This document shows, one piece after another, positions 20,818-32,870 of a stretch of DNA of 64,000 bases (positions within the stretch are counted from its first letter, which is position 1; the number at the start of each line of letters is the position of its first letter). Position numbers and translations under genes: made by a program. A model generated the notes under the pieces. It did not search any database, was not told where the DNA came from, and saw only the letters and a list, made by a program, of their open reading frames with translations. Source of the DNA: Hypoxylon rubiginosum. Lineage: Eukaryota; Ascomycota; Sordariomycetes; Xylariales; Hypoxylaceae. The stretch spans positions 744,001 through 808,000 of the forward strand of contig CADCXA010000016.1 in NCBI GenBank assembly GCA_902806565.1, given 5' to 3'.

Positions 20818-23504
20818 TCATTGTCCTTGGACATCTGATTCTTGAGTCCGGTCAGCACCGGTGTTGCTACTCATCCTTTCTAGCATCTCTTCGATCCTCG
20901 AGGTGCTACGTTCCAGTGCACCTAGGCGGCCGATCAGGTCCTCATTCTCGGACATTTCAGTCATAACCGCGCGTATCTGCTCAGTCAGCATCCCATATGC
21001 AGCTATGGAATCCCTGCGACTGGGCGCTTTCTGCGACGGCGTTGGCGGTTGCTGATTCGCACCGCCGTTGTCATGCCTCTTGCTCGACTCGAGGAGCGTA
21101 GAGCTTTGCTGTCGTGCAAACTGCCTCCGAATCAGGTGGTGCGTCAGCTCGTCGTCGACGGTGATGTCATGCTCAACCGACTCCGGCGGAGGAATATCGA
21201 AAACGGCGTGAATATCTCCATGACTCGTTATCCTCCACCTCTCCCAGAACCAACTTCGGCTTCGTCGTTTCTTCGGCAACTGCTCCGTAGGATATTGCGC
21301 CAATTCTGTATTTGACCACAGAAGGCGCCTCTCGACAAACGCGATGATGAGCAGTAGCGGCAAATTTATAGTCCGGACCGTGGCCACATGAATCTTATGG
21401 AACCATCGTGGGCTGACCACAAACCTCATAGGAACCAAGACGAACAGGGCGATGATATTGAACGGGGGCTGATATGCGAATATTGCATCGCTCTTCACAC
21501 CTTCGAGCGTCATGACGGCCTTTCTAAATTGGGTCTCCTCGGTGACGTTGGCGACAATGGTGCTAAATGTGTTTGAGAGCATCGAGACCATTATTGTCAG
21601 AAACAGAGTGTTGCCCAAGAATGCGAATGTGATCATCAAAGTTGGGCCTAGAAGCCAGTGGAATTCCGTCTGTGGAGCACATATATTAGGCCGGTGAGTA
21701 TGCTCATCAAGATACAGCGTCACTTACCGAACGTGAGATGCCGCTGCCGTCCAGTCCGAACCAAATCCAGAGCATCCATTTGCTGATATTCCTGCTACTA
21801 ATTAGCCTCTAGATGCACCCTATGACGAGAGAACTTACAAGAAGCTGTGACGCCCTTGGGCAAGCCAGACCATGGAGAGAAGGAATCCGAAGAAGCACCT
21901 AGTCGACGTCAGCTTTACAAGGTACTGCCATGGGGCTGCAATAAGTACTCTCGAGACACTTACCAAGCTGCGACGAAGGTGGCCAGAGTGAACTTTGACA
22001 TCATCGACCGCAGGCATAAAAACACCAAGTTGTCTGGAAATGCGCTAAAAGCTAGCCGGGGTATTAGTACTGGTGCGCCCATCGCAAGTACGTCGAGCGC
22101 CTGTTGACCCGGCTCCGACTGGCCAGTCTTCCACCCGTATAGTCTTAATATTAAATAGGCCCAGTAGACTATCGCGAACATGACATCTAGGAACGACCAA
22201 AGATTCTGGGTGTATACGCTCCTGTCACCACAGTTAGCAAACAGGTAAAAGAAAGAGAAATCGAGGCTGATTTACCATCCGTGTGCTAGGATGGTTGCAA
22301 ACTGATCCAGGACCCAACCGAACGCGTATACCGAGAAGGCAATTTCGAATATGCTAAGGTAATCCGGGTTACGCTCAAACATGAATAGGAGGTACAAGGC
22401 AAGTAGTATGATGAATTGGACCGTTTCTAGATAGTTCCTAGTTCGTGGTACTATCAGACGGTACTGGTTAAGCATTGGGGCCACGCGGGGCTCGTACAGC
22501 GAGATGGGTCTCTGCTTATACCGATCCGGTATCATATCCAGCTGCCTGTGTTAGTAAAGGAGACCCAGGAATTGGCTTCCGGACTAACGTCTTGCCCGAA
22601 AGAATAAGAAATATTTCGACAAAAGGATAGGTGCTGTTACGTACTGCCATCATGTTAGCTCAATGGAAGATGGGAGAATATGGCGGGTTGGTTGGCAGAG
22701 AGAAGTCGTTATAGAGTAAAAATGTCTATACATACCAAATGTGGTAGGTGTATAAATAACCTGTCCGATGTAGATCGCATTGACCCTGGGATGTGTGAGC
22801 TTCGTCGTGGATTTTCAATCAGTCTATCTTCACTTACACTTTCTGGCAGTGCGTAGAACTGAGGAAGTGTTTGCTCCCACTCAGGATGGCTACTTCAAGT
22901 GCCGGGAGCGTTCTATTCTGGCTCCAAGTAGGGCCAAGAAATGCCTCTTGACAGACATCCTCGGGAGCATTCTGAAATGGCCCAAATCCGGCGACCAAGA
23001 TATTTGCAAGGAGAAGCAGTCCCTCGGAGCCAGGGTTGTCGTCGCCGAAGCGCCTTAAGATACGGGTTGCCACTAGTTCACAAAGTGTTGCCCTCGTAAA
23101 GTGAGCATTTTGTCTGTTGGTCATATGCTCCTGCTCCTGGAGGAATCGTACCCGATTTACGAGTAGACAATAAACTATATTAATATTAGCGATGACTTCG
23201 TCGAAGAGTTAGGTATCTAACACATACCTATAGAGATGTCATCCTGATCGTAAAGCTTGTCTACTAAAGGCCGGACAACAGAAATATTAAGTCGGAGGTC
23301 TGTTAATTGCTCGAGTGTGAGGTAGTCTTCAACTATACTGACGACATCCCTTCGTATTCGATGAATATTTGTATATACGGGTAGCTGGGCATGGGCGTTC
23401 GGGTTGGCATCCGGGAGTGGCTCTTGCTCCAAAGTGCTCCTACGGAGTAGAGGCTGCCGCTCCGGCTCTAGCAATTGAACCGTGGGCCGACGGGTGGTGG
23501 GCAT
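20818..23504 (-). CDS. YVC1: TRP-like vacuolar cation channel Yvc1 (9 exons)
   Basis: Vacuolar, calcium-releasing, TRP-family non-selective cation channel; 740 aa (yeast 675). Exons: 23504-23228, 23174-22838, 22785-22736, 22643-22589, 22545-22276, 22221-21964, 21898-21839, 21791-21728 and 21669-20818. Frame is kept across all junctions and the total is a multiple of three. The N-terminal cytosolic region contains the linker-helix-like segment around VYCLLVNRVRFLQEQ. The membrane core has several hydrophobic helices (for example FIILLALYLLFMF, SFLDVMFAIVYWAYLILRLYG, MITFAFLGNTLFLTIMVSML). The pore-side loop WIWFGLDGSG precedes the last helix. The C-terminal tail is basic, then Ser-rich, then coiled-coil-like (about the last 60 residues). 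Introns are 43-92 nt; intron 4 (22588-22546) is only 43 nt. It is divergent from LCL3. Confidence 0.9.
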
Positions 23505-24307
23505 TATGAAGTTTCCAAGGTCGACATTTAGAAAAGACTGAACTAGTTCTTAACTTATTAAGCTTAAGCAGTAAAGTAAAGAAGCTAGGTGGCGTGAATT
23601 AATGACAGTTCGGCGCATATGAATTTCGTACTCGTCAACCAATATTTGTGTTGTTACGTGTATTGAATAAGAGAGGAACCGGTCAGTTTACGGTTGTTGC
23701 GCGATAGCTGAATGATTGTCTGTAAGTGGTCGTTGACGTAGCTCCGGGATATATGTGATCGGCAGAGTTTGGTAGGGAAAGTTTGAAGCTCTAAGCCGTC
23801 TGATCCGCGGAATAGGAAAATATTCAAGGGGAATATATAAGTAAGCTTCATTAAAAAATTGGCATCTATTCGTGAGAGGTAAAAAGAACAGCCAGCCTGA
23901 TATTTTAGGTTCTTTGGTAAGTATGCCTTGATAATTTGTTGTTTCACTTTTCAGATGTCCCTCGTGTTTTACCACGTCCCTGGATACATGGCGTACATAT
24001 CTGGGTACGTATCTGGGCACTGGCAATTTATGTCCAATAGAATAGCTCAAGGTTTCAATAGCTCAGCTGCACATTGACGTCGACAGGGATTTCTGTACCA
24101 TTCGCATCTGACTGGCGCCCGGGGTACGGTAGCGAGCGGAGATAAGATAAGGCCTATTTTCTGGCTTGTTTAGGAAAAGTCACAATACCCACAATGCACC
24201 AATTATCTGTCTATCGTCGGGCTCCGGTCCAAACACTCAAAAATTCAACAAATTTCCTACACCGCCTACTCAGGATCGGTCTCTGACTTGTCCAAGTCAC
24301 ACCCATA
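23505..24307. other. Divergent promoter region of YVC1 and LCL3
   Basis: About 800 bp between two ATGs pointing away from each other. The open frames inside are short and overlap one another. No strong motif was recognised. Confidence 0.55.
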
Positions 24308-25198
24308 ATGGTATGGCCGTTCACTTCTGCCTCCGGGAAAGGCGGGAACGATGGCAAGGACAAGAAAGACGATGATCCTCCGAGGCCGCCAGTCTCCTGG
24401 TCCGACAGCCTGAATGGAACCGATTGGCAGCATTACAAAGACCCGAGAAATTGGGTTCCGACTCTCCTCGTGACAACCACCGTCCTCGCCTCCTTGCAGA
24501 TATATCGTTCATATTTGCGCCGAATCCCCGGCGCCGTTCACATCCAACCAAACTTCTTCAGGAAGAGAAGTCTCTTCGGTCGAGTCACAAGCGTCGGCGA
24601 TGGGGATAACTTTCACCTGTACCACACTCCGGGGGGACGTATGGCTGGATGGGGCTGGTTACGAAGAGTCCCGGTTAAGAGAGCCGAGTTGAAGAATAAG
24701 ACCGTAGGTTCATCCCGGCGTCGCTAGGCCTGACTGTATATCCTTTCTTCCTCTGTCTGACTTAGACTGCGCCAGATTCCCATACGCATCGCTGGCATCG
24801 ACGCACCGGAAGGCGCTCATTTCGGGCGACCTGCTCAACCATTTTCGACGGATGCTCTGGCCTGGTTATCCAACTACATACTCGGTCGAAGGGTACGGGC
24901 GAAGATTTACAAACGTGATCAATATGATCGTGTTGTAGCCACCGTGTTTGTACGGCGGTTTCTTTTCCGTCGGGACGTTGGTTTGGAGATGTTGAAGAGA
25001 GGCTTTGCTACAACGTACGAAGCGAAGACCGGCGCAGAATTTGGCGGCCTTGAAAAGAAGTACAAGGCTGCTGAAGGCAAAGCTAAGGCTAAGAAACGAG
25101 GTATGTGGGGAGGCAAGCCAGAGCTCTTCGAAAGTCCTCGCGATTATAAGATTCGGATGAATCTGGAAGGCTCGCAACCTAATAATGTCAAGTCATGA
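24308..25198 (+). CDS. LCL3: Membrane-anchored staphylococcal-nuclease-like endonuclease Lcl3 (2 exons)
   Basis: Putative calcium-dependent endonuclease of the SNase/thermonuclease fold, attached to a membrane (mitochondrial in yeast). 272 aa; exons 24308-24703 and 24776-25198, intron 72 nt (GTAGGT...GCCAG). A single hydrophobic segment (about residues 49-70) is followed by the SNase domain: [20 protein letters not shown], then [18 protein letters not shown], then [14 protein letters not shown] and a WGGKPE C-terminal segment. Acidic and Arg positions typical of the nuclease active site (D of [17 protein letters not shown]) are present. The extreme N-terminus is hydrophilic and Lys/Asp-rich. 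Length and order fit fungal Lcl3 proteins. Confidence 0.93.
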
Positions 25199-27742
25199 GA
25201 AATGAAGAATGAGGAATGAAAGGAATGATAGGGTTATACATATTCGTCTTTGCACGTAGTATCTTGCGGTATATTTTGATATAGGAGGGGATTGACGTAG
25301 CCATGTTTAGCATCGCTCCTATGATACCTACATGGCTTTCGGTAGAAGCAATCATCAAAATCGGTATTCTTATGTGTTATGCCTAAGAGGTATGTAATAA
25401 CGAGAGCCGCGTAAGTTGCCAGGTACTGTCCCATGCGGACGGGAACGGAAACATACTGCGGAGCATGAATGAAGCGGGTATGATCAACCAAAGATATCAA
25501 ACCCAAGTCCTTGTGCGGATCACTACTGAAGTTTCTCGAGAGACCTAGATACTCATCATCTCGGATCTTGGGTTCTTGTGATGAGATCCTGAACCTCATT
25601 ACGTAGGTAGGATATAGGCTTAAAGGTGCACCATTGCCCTGTTTCCCGTGGGCAAGAGATATCCCCTCTTTGAATACCTCATTATGTTTTATAATAACTA
25701 AGGTTTTGAAATACTACTTAACATGTAAAGGCAGCCTCGCTTCTTAGTTTATGATTCTTATGTATAATGATAGTATTCAAGGTCCTTAAACACACCAGGT
25801 AGGTATATACACAGTTCATCCCAAACCTGAAGCTCTGGAGACATTACGCGGCTGATGCCACTGAAGAACTGATTAGGGGTACTTCGTACTGGTCAGAGAA
25901 CATCAGAATTTGGAAACACGAAAAAGACCCCTTGTAAAGACTCGGGTAGTAACCGGCTCTGGACCATCTCCTGGGGCTATTTGCGACTAGATGACGAGAT
26001 GAGACCAGACGAGTCGCAGACAAGAAGATAAGTGTGTGGCTTGGCTCAGGAACAGCCCCTGTAAGCATCTAAAATACGTGGGTCCGCCCCTTACGACCAC
26101 ATGGCCCATGGGAGCTTTGCGTCTGCACCGCCTGGGCCAGATGCACGTTTGCACTAGAAATCAGCAAGAAAATTGCGCTACTGCAGGTGCAGATCCTCCC
26201 TGACCACCCAATTTTCCCGCTCATTTCTTATGTGGCACCTCTGGCCCATTTTCTTACCGTCCGACAAAAGATGTAGAAAACACCAAAAAATATAGTCACT
26301 CCTTTTTCCCCCCATTAAGCCCTCAAGACGGCATACGAAGCGTGCGGCAATTGGCGTACTTTTCTTGCTGTGCTGTTCTTTCGCCCATCCGGCATTGTTT
26401 TTCTCCTTCAGATATCTCTTTTTTTTTTTCTTGATTCCAGTCACTCGTTCGATCTCCCTGGCGATCCAGTCGTTCCTTGTCCCCTAGCCCCTGATCTGAG
26501 GATAGCATTATTCGGCAAGCCACGTCTCTGACAGCAAGAATATCCGATACAAGTTGAACACCAAGTGCGATAGTGACGACACGATCTTGCACATCCGCTC
26601 ATTTCATCTCTAAGGGAGTTAATTCAACGTTCCCGCTCCGCTCGTTTTCCGAAGAATCGACAAACAGATCTCTACAAGACAAAGTGCTTTGGTAATCTGG
26701 GCTAGACCCGTCTTGGCCAAGTGCTTAATTACGCAGAACGCAGAACGCAGAACGCAGAACAGAAACAGAAACAATCGGTGTTGAAGTAGGAGATTGGCAT
26801 CGTGTTCGTGTTGTATCTGGCGGTTGAAAATCAGCATACCCGTCCGAAGGTATTACAGCTGGCATCACACTGCACCCGTGCAGTCATACACCCAACCTCT
26901 TGGACTGTCGCATCGTGCATTGGTGCCTGGCTTGAACTGGTCAGTGATAAGTCCCCTTCTCTTTTCGTCGTCTATGGATATGTTAGTTACCGAGCAGCGG
27001 TAATGTTGTGTACCATATGTACCATGTATACCATAAAGATGCATACAAATTGTTTGTTGTATTCTTGTGGTAAGCTCGGCATCGTGTTATTTCAACCTAG
27101 AAATAAACACCGAAGCAACCTTCGTTATCCCTTTGATTTTACGATTTTACTTGAACCCTGTCTAGTTTGGGCAAAAATTGGCGGAGATCACCAATGGTTT
27201 TGAATGAACGCACTAATAAGGTACCAGTGCAGGTACCACCCCCGCTAGTGACAACACACTCAGGGCAACTTTCTAGCACTTGTAGTGTAGCACGGCCCAT
27301 TCCGCGCTCACCTTCGAGCCCATCAATTTCCCAAAAACTTGGAAATCAGGACGACGCAATCTACCCCCGGGAACAGGTACAACAACAACCGTCGATTTGC
27401 CATTTCGACCTAGGTCAATCTCTCTCGTCGCTAGAAGATTTCTCGACGAATCCATTCGTTTATTCTACTCCTCACTAATTTAATACACTCCGAACCGTCA
27501 TCGCAGACCAAACCGAAACACGTCGCGATACCCGATACCCTTAATCCACACCTGCATACCAGTCAATCTTCAATTACGATTACGCAGTCGTACACGCGCA
27601 CCATACATAGATTTCCCCCGAGGTTATGGACTCCGCCGACAAATAGAAGATTTACGCCGTGCCCAAAGAGAAGTTCTCGTCGAAAGCGCAGCTTTAAGAC
27701 CGGGGCAAGTTGCCTTTGCCTCGGTCACTAGTCGCGATAGTT
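25199..27742. other. Intergenic before RAX2
   Basis: 2.5 kb with no convincing gene. A 121-codon open frame (25599-25234, minus) and a 103-codon frame (27167-27478, plus) match nothing known to me. A heptamer repeat lies at 26732-26759. The last several hundred bases are the pyrimidine/AC-rich upstream region of RAX2. Confidence 0.5.
26732..26759. repeat. Four tandem CGCAGAA heptamers
   Basis: CGCAGAA is repeated four times, followed by two CAGAAA-like units. A non-coding minisatellite. Confidence 0.7.
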
Positions 27743-30700
27743 ATGAAGATCTCTTTACGTCCGAATTCTGCGACGACGCGCAGCCACCTACCGATGCCGT
27801 CGTCATCATGGCTTTTTGCCCTCACCTCACTCGCCTCGCTCTCCAGAGCTATAACCTTTAATTCAATACCCGACGCGCATCTCGATACAAGTCAATTAGG
27901 TAGAGTCGGGATCGCTGGCGACTTCAGCGGCATCTCGTTGTATCAATTTGAAGGACAGACCGAACAACCCTTCAACACCAACGGCTCTGGGCAGCTCCTG
28001 ACCCAGTTACCAAATGGGGTATTCAAGAGTCTTTTAGAAGCAGACGCATCCATTCAGACGATGTGTGTGTTTCAAGGAGATGTTATATTAGGTGGTAACT
28101 TTACAAGCGTACTTGGCGTTCAATCACCGGGAATCGCCTCGTTTGATCCTAGTACCTCCCAAGTAACCCCGATAGCTAATCTCTCTGGTCAAGTTAATAG
28201 CTTGCTCTGCGATGATTCGGCTGGAAAGGTCTACGTTGGGGGCAGCTTCAGGGCGGCAGATTCGACAAACGCGATAACATGGCTTGCATCGAAAGCCTGG
28301 GCAAGCTTGCCATTTGCTGGTTTCAATGGACCTGTCAATTCGATCACAAAGGCGCCTGGTGGACATGTGATCTTTGGAGGTAGCTTTACTGGCCTAGGAA
28401 ACACCAGCACGCCTAGCACGCCTAACGAGCAGGTCATTAATCTCTCTACGGCGACCATCGAAGCCGACCAGAGTACATCATCAACAGGCTTCAGCGACCC
28501 GAAGAACATTGTGTGTAAAACCGGTGGAGCTGATGGCGCTGGGAACACTTGGCTGTTGGAAGACAATACCCCCGGAGCATGGAGGGCTTCTTTTGATTTT
28601 GGCTTCGAGCCTAACAAACTTCGACTTTATAACACACACCAGGACGGCCGCGGAACTAGAACCTGGAGATTCACCGCACAACCGATCAACGGCATCTTGA
28701 ATTTCACCTACATCGACCCGGCAACTAATGAAAACCGCACATGTACTAGCGAATGCCCTCTTAGCAATGACCCGGCGGTCGAGTTCCAGGATTTCTTTTT
28801 TGTGAACGCGGTTGGTATGAACGGATTCAGGATCGATGTATCCGCTTGGTACGGCAATGGTGGTGGCCTGGACGGTATTGTACTATACCAGAACGACATC
28901 TTCGCCTACGCCATTAATGATTTCAATGAGCCGAGCTGTGCCAACACTACCACGCCTTCAGAAGCGACGACTACAGGACCCTGGACTGTGACTCAATCGG
29001 GACAAAGCAACTCGCAGTACTTGTCGGCTCAGTTATCAAAGCCTGTGGCTTCTGATGCTGCTTCCGTTGTGTTCTACCCTGATATCAGAGAGTCCGGAGA
29101 GTATATCATAAGACTGTACACTCCAGGTTGCCTTCAGGATAACACGTGCTTGAGTCGTGGTCAAATCAGCGTATCCGGGACGTTGGCATCTAGCGGTGTC
29201 AACCAGACAATGCCGACAAGAGTTCTATACCAGACGAACGAGTATGACAAATACGATCAGCTTCATATTGGGTCTGTCGATGCCAGCGCAAGTTCTTTCC
29301 GACCTAGCATTACATTGACGCCCGTGGCCGGCCAATCAGACTCCATACCTGGGGACGATTTCATCATGGTAGCACAGAGAGTTGGATTTGAGCGGATCAA
29401 CTCTACGAGCGGGTTGAATGGCCTGTTCGAATATGATCCCAGTCAGACCACGATCGATACTTCGGACTTTACCAGCTCTGCCTTTGTTACGCTTGGTTCC
29501 ACGTTTTCATCCGATTCCGCAGTGGCATCCCTGGTTGCTAATAATGATAGAACCTTCGTTGGTGGCAATTTTACCTCCGATAATGTACGCAATATTGTTG
29601 CCATCAATAGTGATGGCCAAACCATACCTCTTGATGGTGGCCTTAATGGCGAAGTCATGACGATGTATCTGAGCCAAGATCAACTATTCGTCGGTGGCAG
29701 GTTCAATAATACTCAGAATGGGTCCACGTCAGGGCTAGCCAATGTTGCCGTCTACGACAGCTCAAGTAATGAGTGGACGCCACTTGGAGCTGGGGTGGAT
29801 GGAACAGTAGCAAGCATTGTGCCAATGACGTTGAATCTGAGCGATAGCACCACAGAAGATGTGATTACTTTATCCGGCGATTTCACGCAACTGCTCGCAT
29901 TTGGCAGCAACGCAGCCGCTGAGGCTGGAGGCTTCGCCGTTTGGGTCAAATCTCAAAGCAACTGGTTGCAGAATTTAGACATGCCAATTCCCTTCTTGGC
30001 CGGTGTTCTTTCTACGTCCGTCGCGGTATCGGACAACGAAACCCTGTACGCAGGTTCATTGTCTTCCCAAGTTCTTCGAGCATACGGAACCACAACTCTG
30101 TCGAATGAGCTAGGCAACTTCCCCATCAATATTCAACCGCCGGCTAGCCTTTCGAGCAGCTCCGCGAGCGGTGTCTCTCAGCACGCGAGTTTAGCAAATA
30201 GCACCGAAACCGTCGCTGGTGTGGTCGCCGGTGTATTCTACGAAAGTGACGCGAGGAATGTGACAGTTCTTGGAGGGCACTTCATTGCGAATGCGTCTAA
30301 TGGATCGACCATTTATAACCTAGCGTTCATCGATGGTGCAGATTCCAATACTGTAACGGGCCTAGGCACAGAGATATCCGAGGACTCGGTATTCTTGGCT
30401 CTTGCAATCCAGGGCGACAACGTATTTGCTGGCGGACGGGTCAATGGTACGGCCCAAGGATCCAGTATCAATGGTCTCCTGTCATACAATCTTGCGTCCA
30501 AGTCGTTCAACGCCCAGCCACCCGCTCTAGACGGTGACAACGTAGTTGTCTCCTCTATCAAAGTTCGACCACAGACTGGGGACGTCTATGTCGGCGGGTC
30601 TTTCGACAGAGCCGGCTCACTACCCTGTCCCAGCGTCTGTGTTTTCGGCACCAGCAGCAGCCAGTGGAACCGCCCCGGCTTCGAGCTAGACGGCGACGTT

Positions 30701-31511
30701 AATTGTATGATGTGGACAAGCGACTCTGTTCTAATTGCTGGCGGTAACTTGACAGTAAACGGCACGACGACCTTTTTGACTTCCTACGATGCCCCAAGTT
30801 CTCACTGGAGTGAATTTTCAGGCGCTTCCGATCTTCCCGGCCCTGTCGTCGCCATGACTCCCGCAGACGATGGGGGAAGTCAGGTCTGGGTCGCCGGTAC
30901 CCAGCCTGATGGCTCAACATACTTGATGAAATATGATGGTTCTGCTTGGAAATCCGCCGGAGTCGTATTAGGCGAGAGCACCGTGATATATAGTCTGCAG
31001 ATGTTCACGGTGACCGAGTCCCACGACTCATCCGATACCGTGGATGCTAATCAAGTGCTGATGATGACCGGCTCAATCGACATCCCTGGATTTGGTACAG
31101 CGTCGAGTGCAATCTTCAACGGCACAACACTCCAGCCTTATGCCCTCACATCGAATACCAATTCTGCAACGGGGTCCATCTCTCGAGTGTTCGTACAGAA
31201 TGAGAATTTCTTCACGTCTCCTGGTAAGCTTGATTCCTAAACGTTCTCTTATTAATATACTGATCGTGTTCACAGAGAATAATGACATGCCGCTCGTATT
31301 CGTTGCTCTCATTGGGCTGGCCATCTCTCTAGGCGTCATGGTACTCATTGTACTCGCAGGTCTTGCGTTAGACCGATATCGCAAGAAGCGTGAAGGTTAC
31401 ATCCCGGCTCCGACCTCGATGTTCGATCGTGGTAGCGGCATGCAACGGATACCACCGCACGAGTTGCTTCATTCCTTGAATCAAGGTATACCTGGGGCTC
31501 CTCATGTCTGA
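27743..31511 (+). CDS. RAX2: Cortical polarity marker Rax2 (2 exons)
   Basis: Type I plasma-membrane glycoprotein marking sites of polarised growth and bud-site selection; in filamentous fungi, linked to hyphal tip polarity. 1,238 aa; exons 27743-31223 and 31276-31511, intron 52 nt (GTAAGC...CACAG). The start is the first ATG of the frame; a second in-frame ATG at 27794 would give a more compact signal peptide (MPSSSWLFALTSLASLSRA, cleavage before ITFNS). The long luminal part carries repeated VxxGGxF/T units (VILGGNF, VYVGGSF, VIFGGSF, LFVGGRF, VFAGGRV), a beta-propeller-like pattern, and many N-x-S/T sites. The second exon supplies the single transmembrane helix (LVFVALIGLAISLGVMVLIV) and a short basic tail starting DRYRKKREGYIP. 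Length fits the family (about 1,200 aa). Confidence 0.94.
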
Positions 31512-32870
31512 GACAACTCCGTAGATGAGGTCAATTTGACGCTACCAAGTTGTGTCGAATGTTGACTGAACTAGGATACCAAGCATCCTTTCCAACACCC
31601 ACAATCGAATGGGTTCGATGCATCTCTTAGATGGAAAGAGGAATATACCTGACGCTCACCGAAGGTCAGAGAAATGGAGATTACAGCAAAAATGATACCC
31701 AACCGACAGGCTCGGCCGTCGATGTCAAGGAGTGCGAGAGAAGTGAGGAGGATATACAAAGAAAGGAAATATCCGCTGGGGATTTACTAATCTTTGGCGT
31801 TTTGACGAGTTACGACGACGCCAACCAAATTAATGTCTATATGTCTAGTTTTGTTCACCAACCCCTGTGTTATTAGTCCTTTGCTGCCGCCATTTGTACA
31901 TTTCAGAATTGCCCTGCAGTCTCGTCCCCCGACTGCCCCTTGAGGTTGGTCTGGCCAATGCAGCTTCAGAGGACGGAGGATTGGGTGGTATATTTCGGAA
32001 GGAATGATCAAGTTATTCAGAGAAGGGAGTTCTATTCAATCAGGTGAAGAGTTTGCCTCTGACAGGTAGTCGAGGAAGAAAGCTTTGTCGCTCGAAGTTG
32101 AGCACTCATTTACGCCAGTCTGGAGACGGGTTAGTCAGGTAGTTAATCTACAAAATGACTATTGAAATGCTTCGTCTATATACCCGTGACTTTTATCTAT
32201 TTATTATGAATATGTTATTAAGACTAGCTGCGCACGCTACGCTTCGCTCTGCGCTTGCTACCTAGTGCTCATCGAGGATATGGTCGATATGGTCAGTTAC
32301 AAATAAGTCCGAGTTTTCGAAAGCTCTGATTAGCTAGCCACATATCAGCGTACATCCAACGAATTCTTTGTAGAATTAATTGATCTCTTCCACCACCACC
32401 TAAAAAGAATAACAATTGTCATTGTTTAGTAAAGCTCGTTTTATATATTACATTGTAGCTAGATGAAAGGCAATAACACCTCAAAGAAAAACAGTCGCAA
32501 GCTGCGGGGCAATTATAAGGCTCTAATTGGTCGCTGACATTATGAAATAAAGAGAAGTTGATTTTAAAGCAGACCTTTTGTGCCTAGATCTGATTGGGTC
32601 ATTGGTCAGGTGTCATGAAGCTTTGTGCCACTTTCGAATACCAGCCACAAGCAATTTGCCTCCCAACTTTACGTGAGCAGACCCTCAGACCCTCAGACCC
32701 AATGACAAACTAGGCTAGCCGTAGCTCAAGTTTCTTATTCTTTGTCACTTTATCGCGAACTACTTTCAATCCTCGTCAACGCATGAAATCTTGATCGCCA
32801 TCGACCAGCCTTTCCTTTTCCGCTTCCATCTAAGAAAAGGTCAAGACAGCGTCCGACTGAATCTTCCACC
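31512..32870. other. Intergenic between RAX2 and HSH155
   Basis: 1.36 kb; RAX2 3' UTR and HSH155 promoter. A tandem CAGACCCT repeat lies at about 32678-32700. An 81-codon frame at 31631-31876 starts in the RAX2 3' flank and is not convincing. Confidence 0.55.

Noticed and set aside
25234..25599. 121-codon ATG-started frame downstream of LCL3, minus strand
   Set aside because: It has one hydrophobic segment but no recognisable domain; this length is expected by chance several times in 64 kb.
27710..27742. Upstream extension of RAX2 to 27710
   Set aside because: That codon is TTG; the first ATG in frame is 27743.
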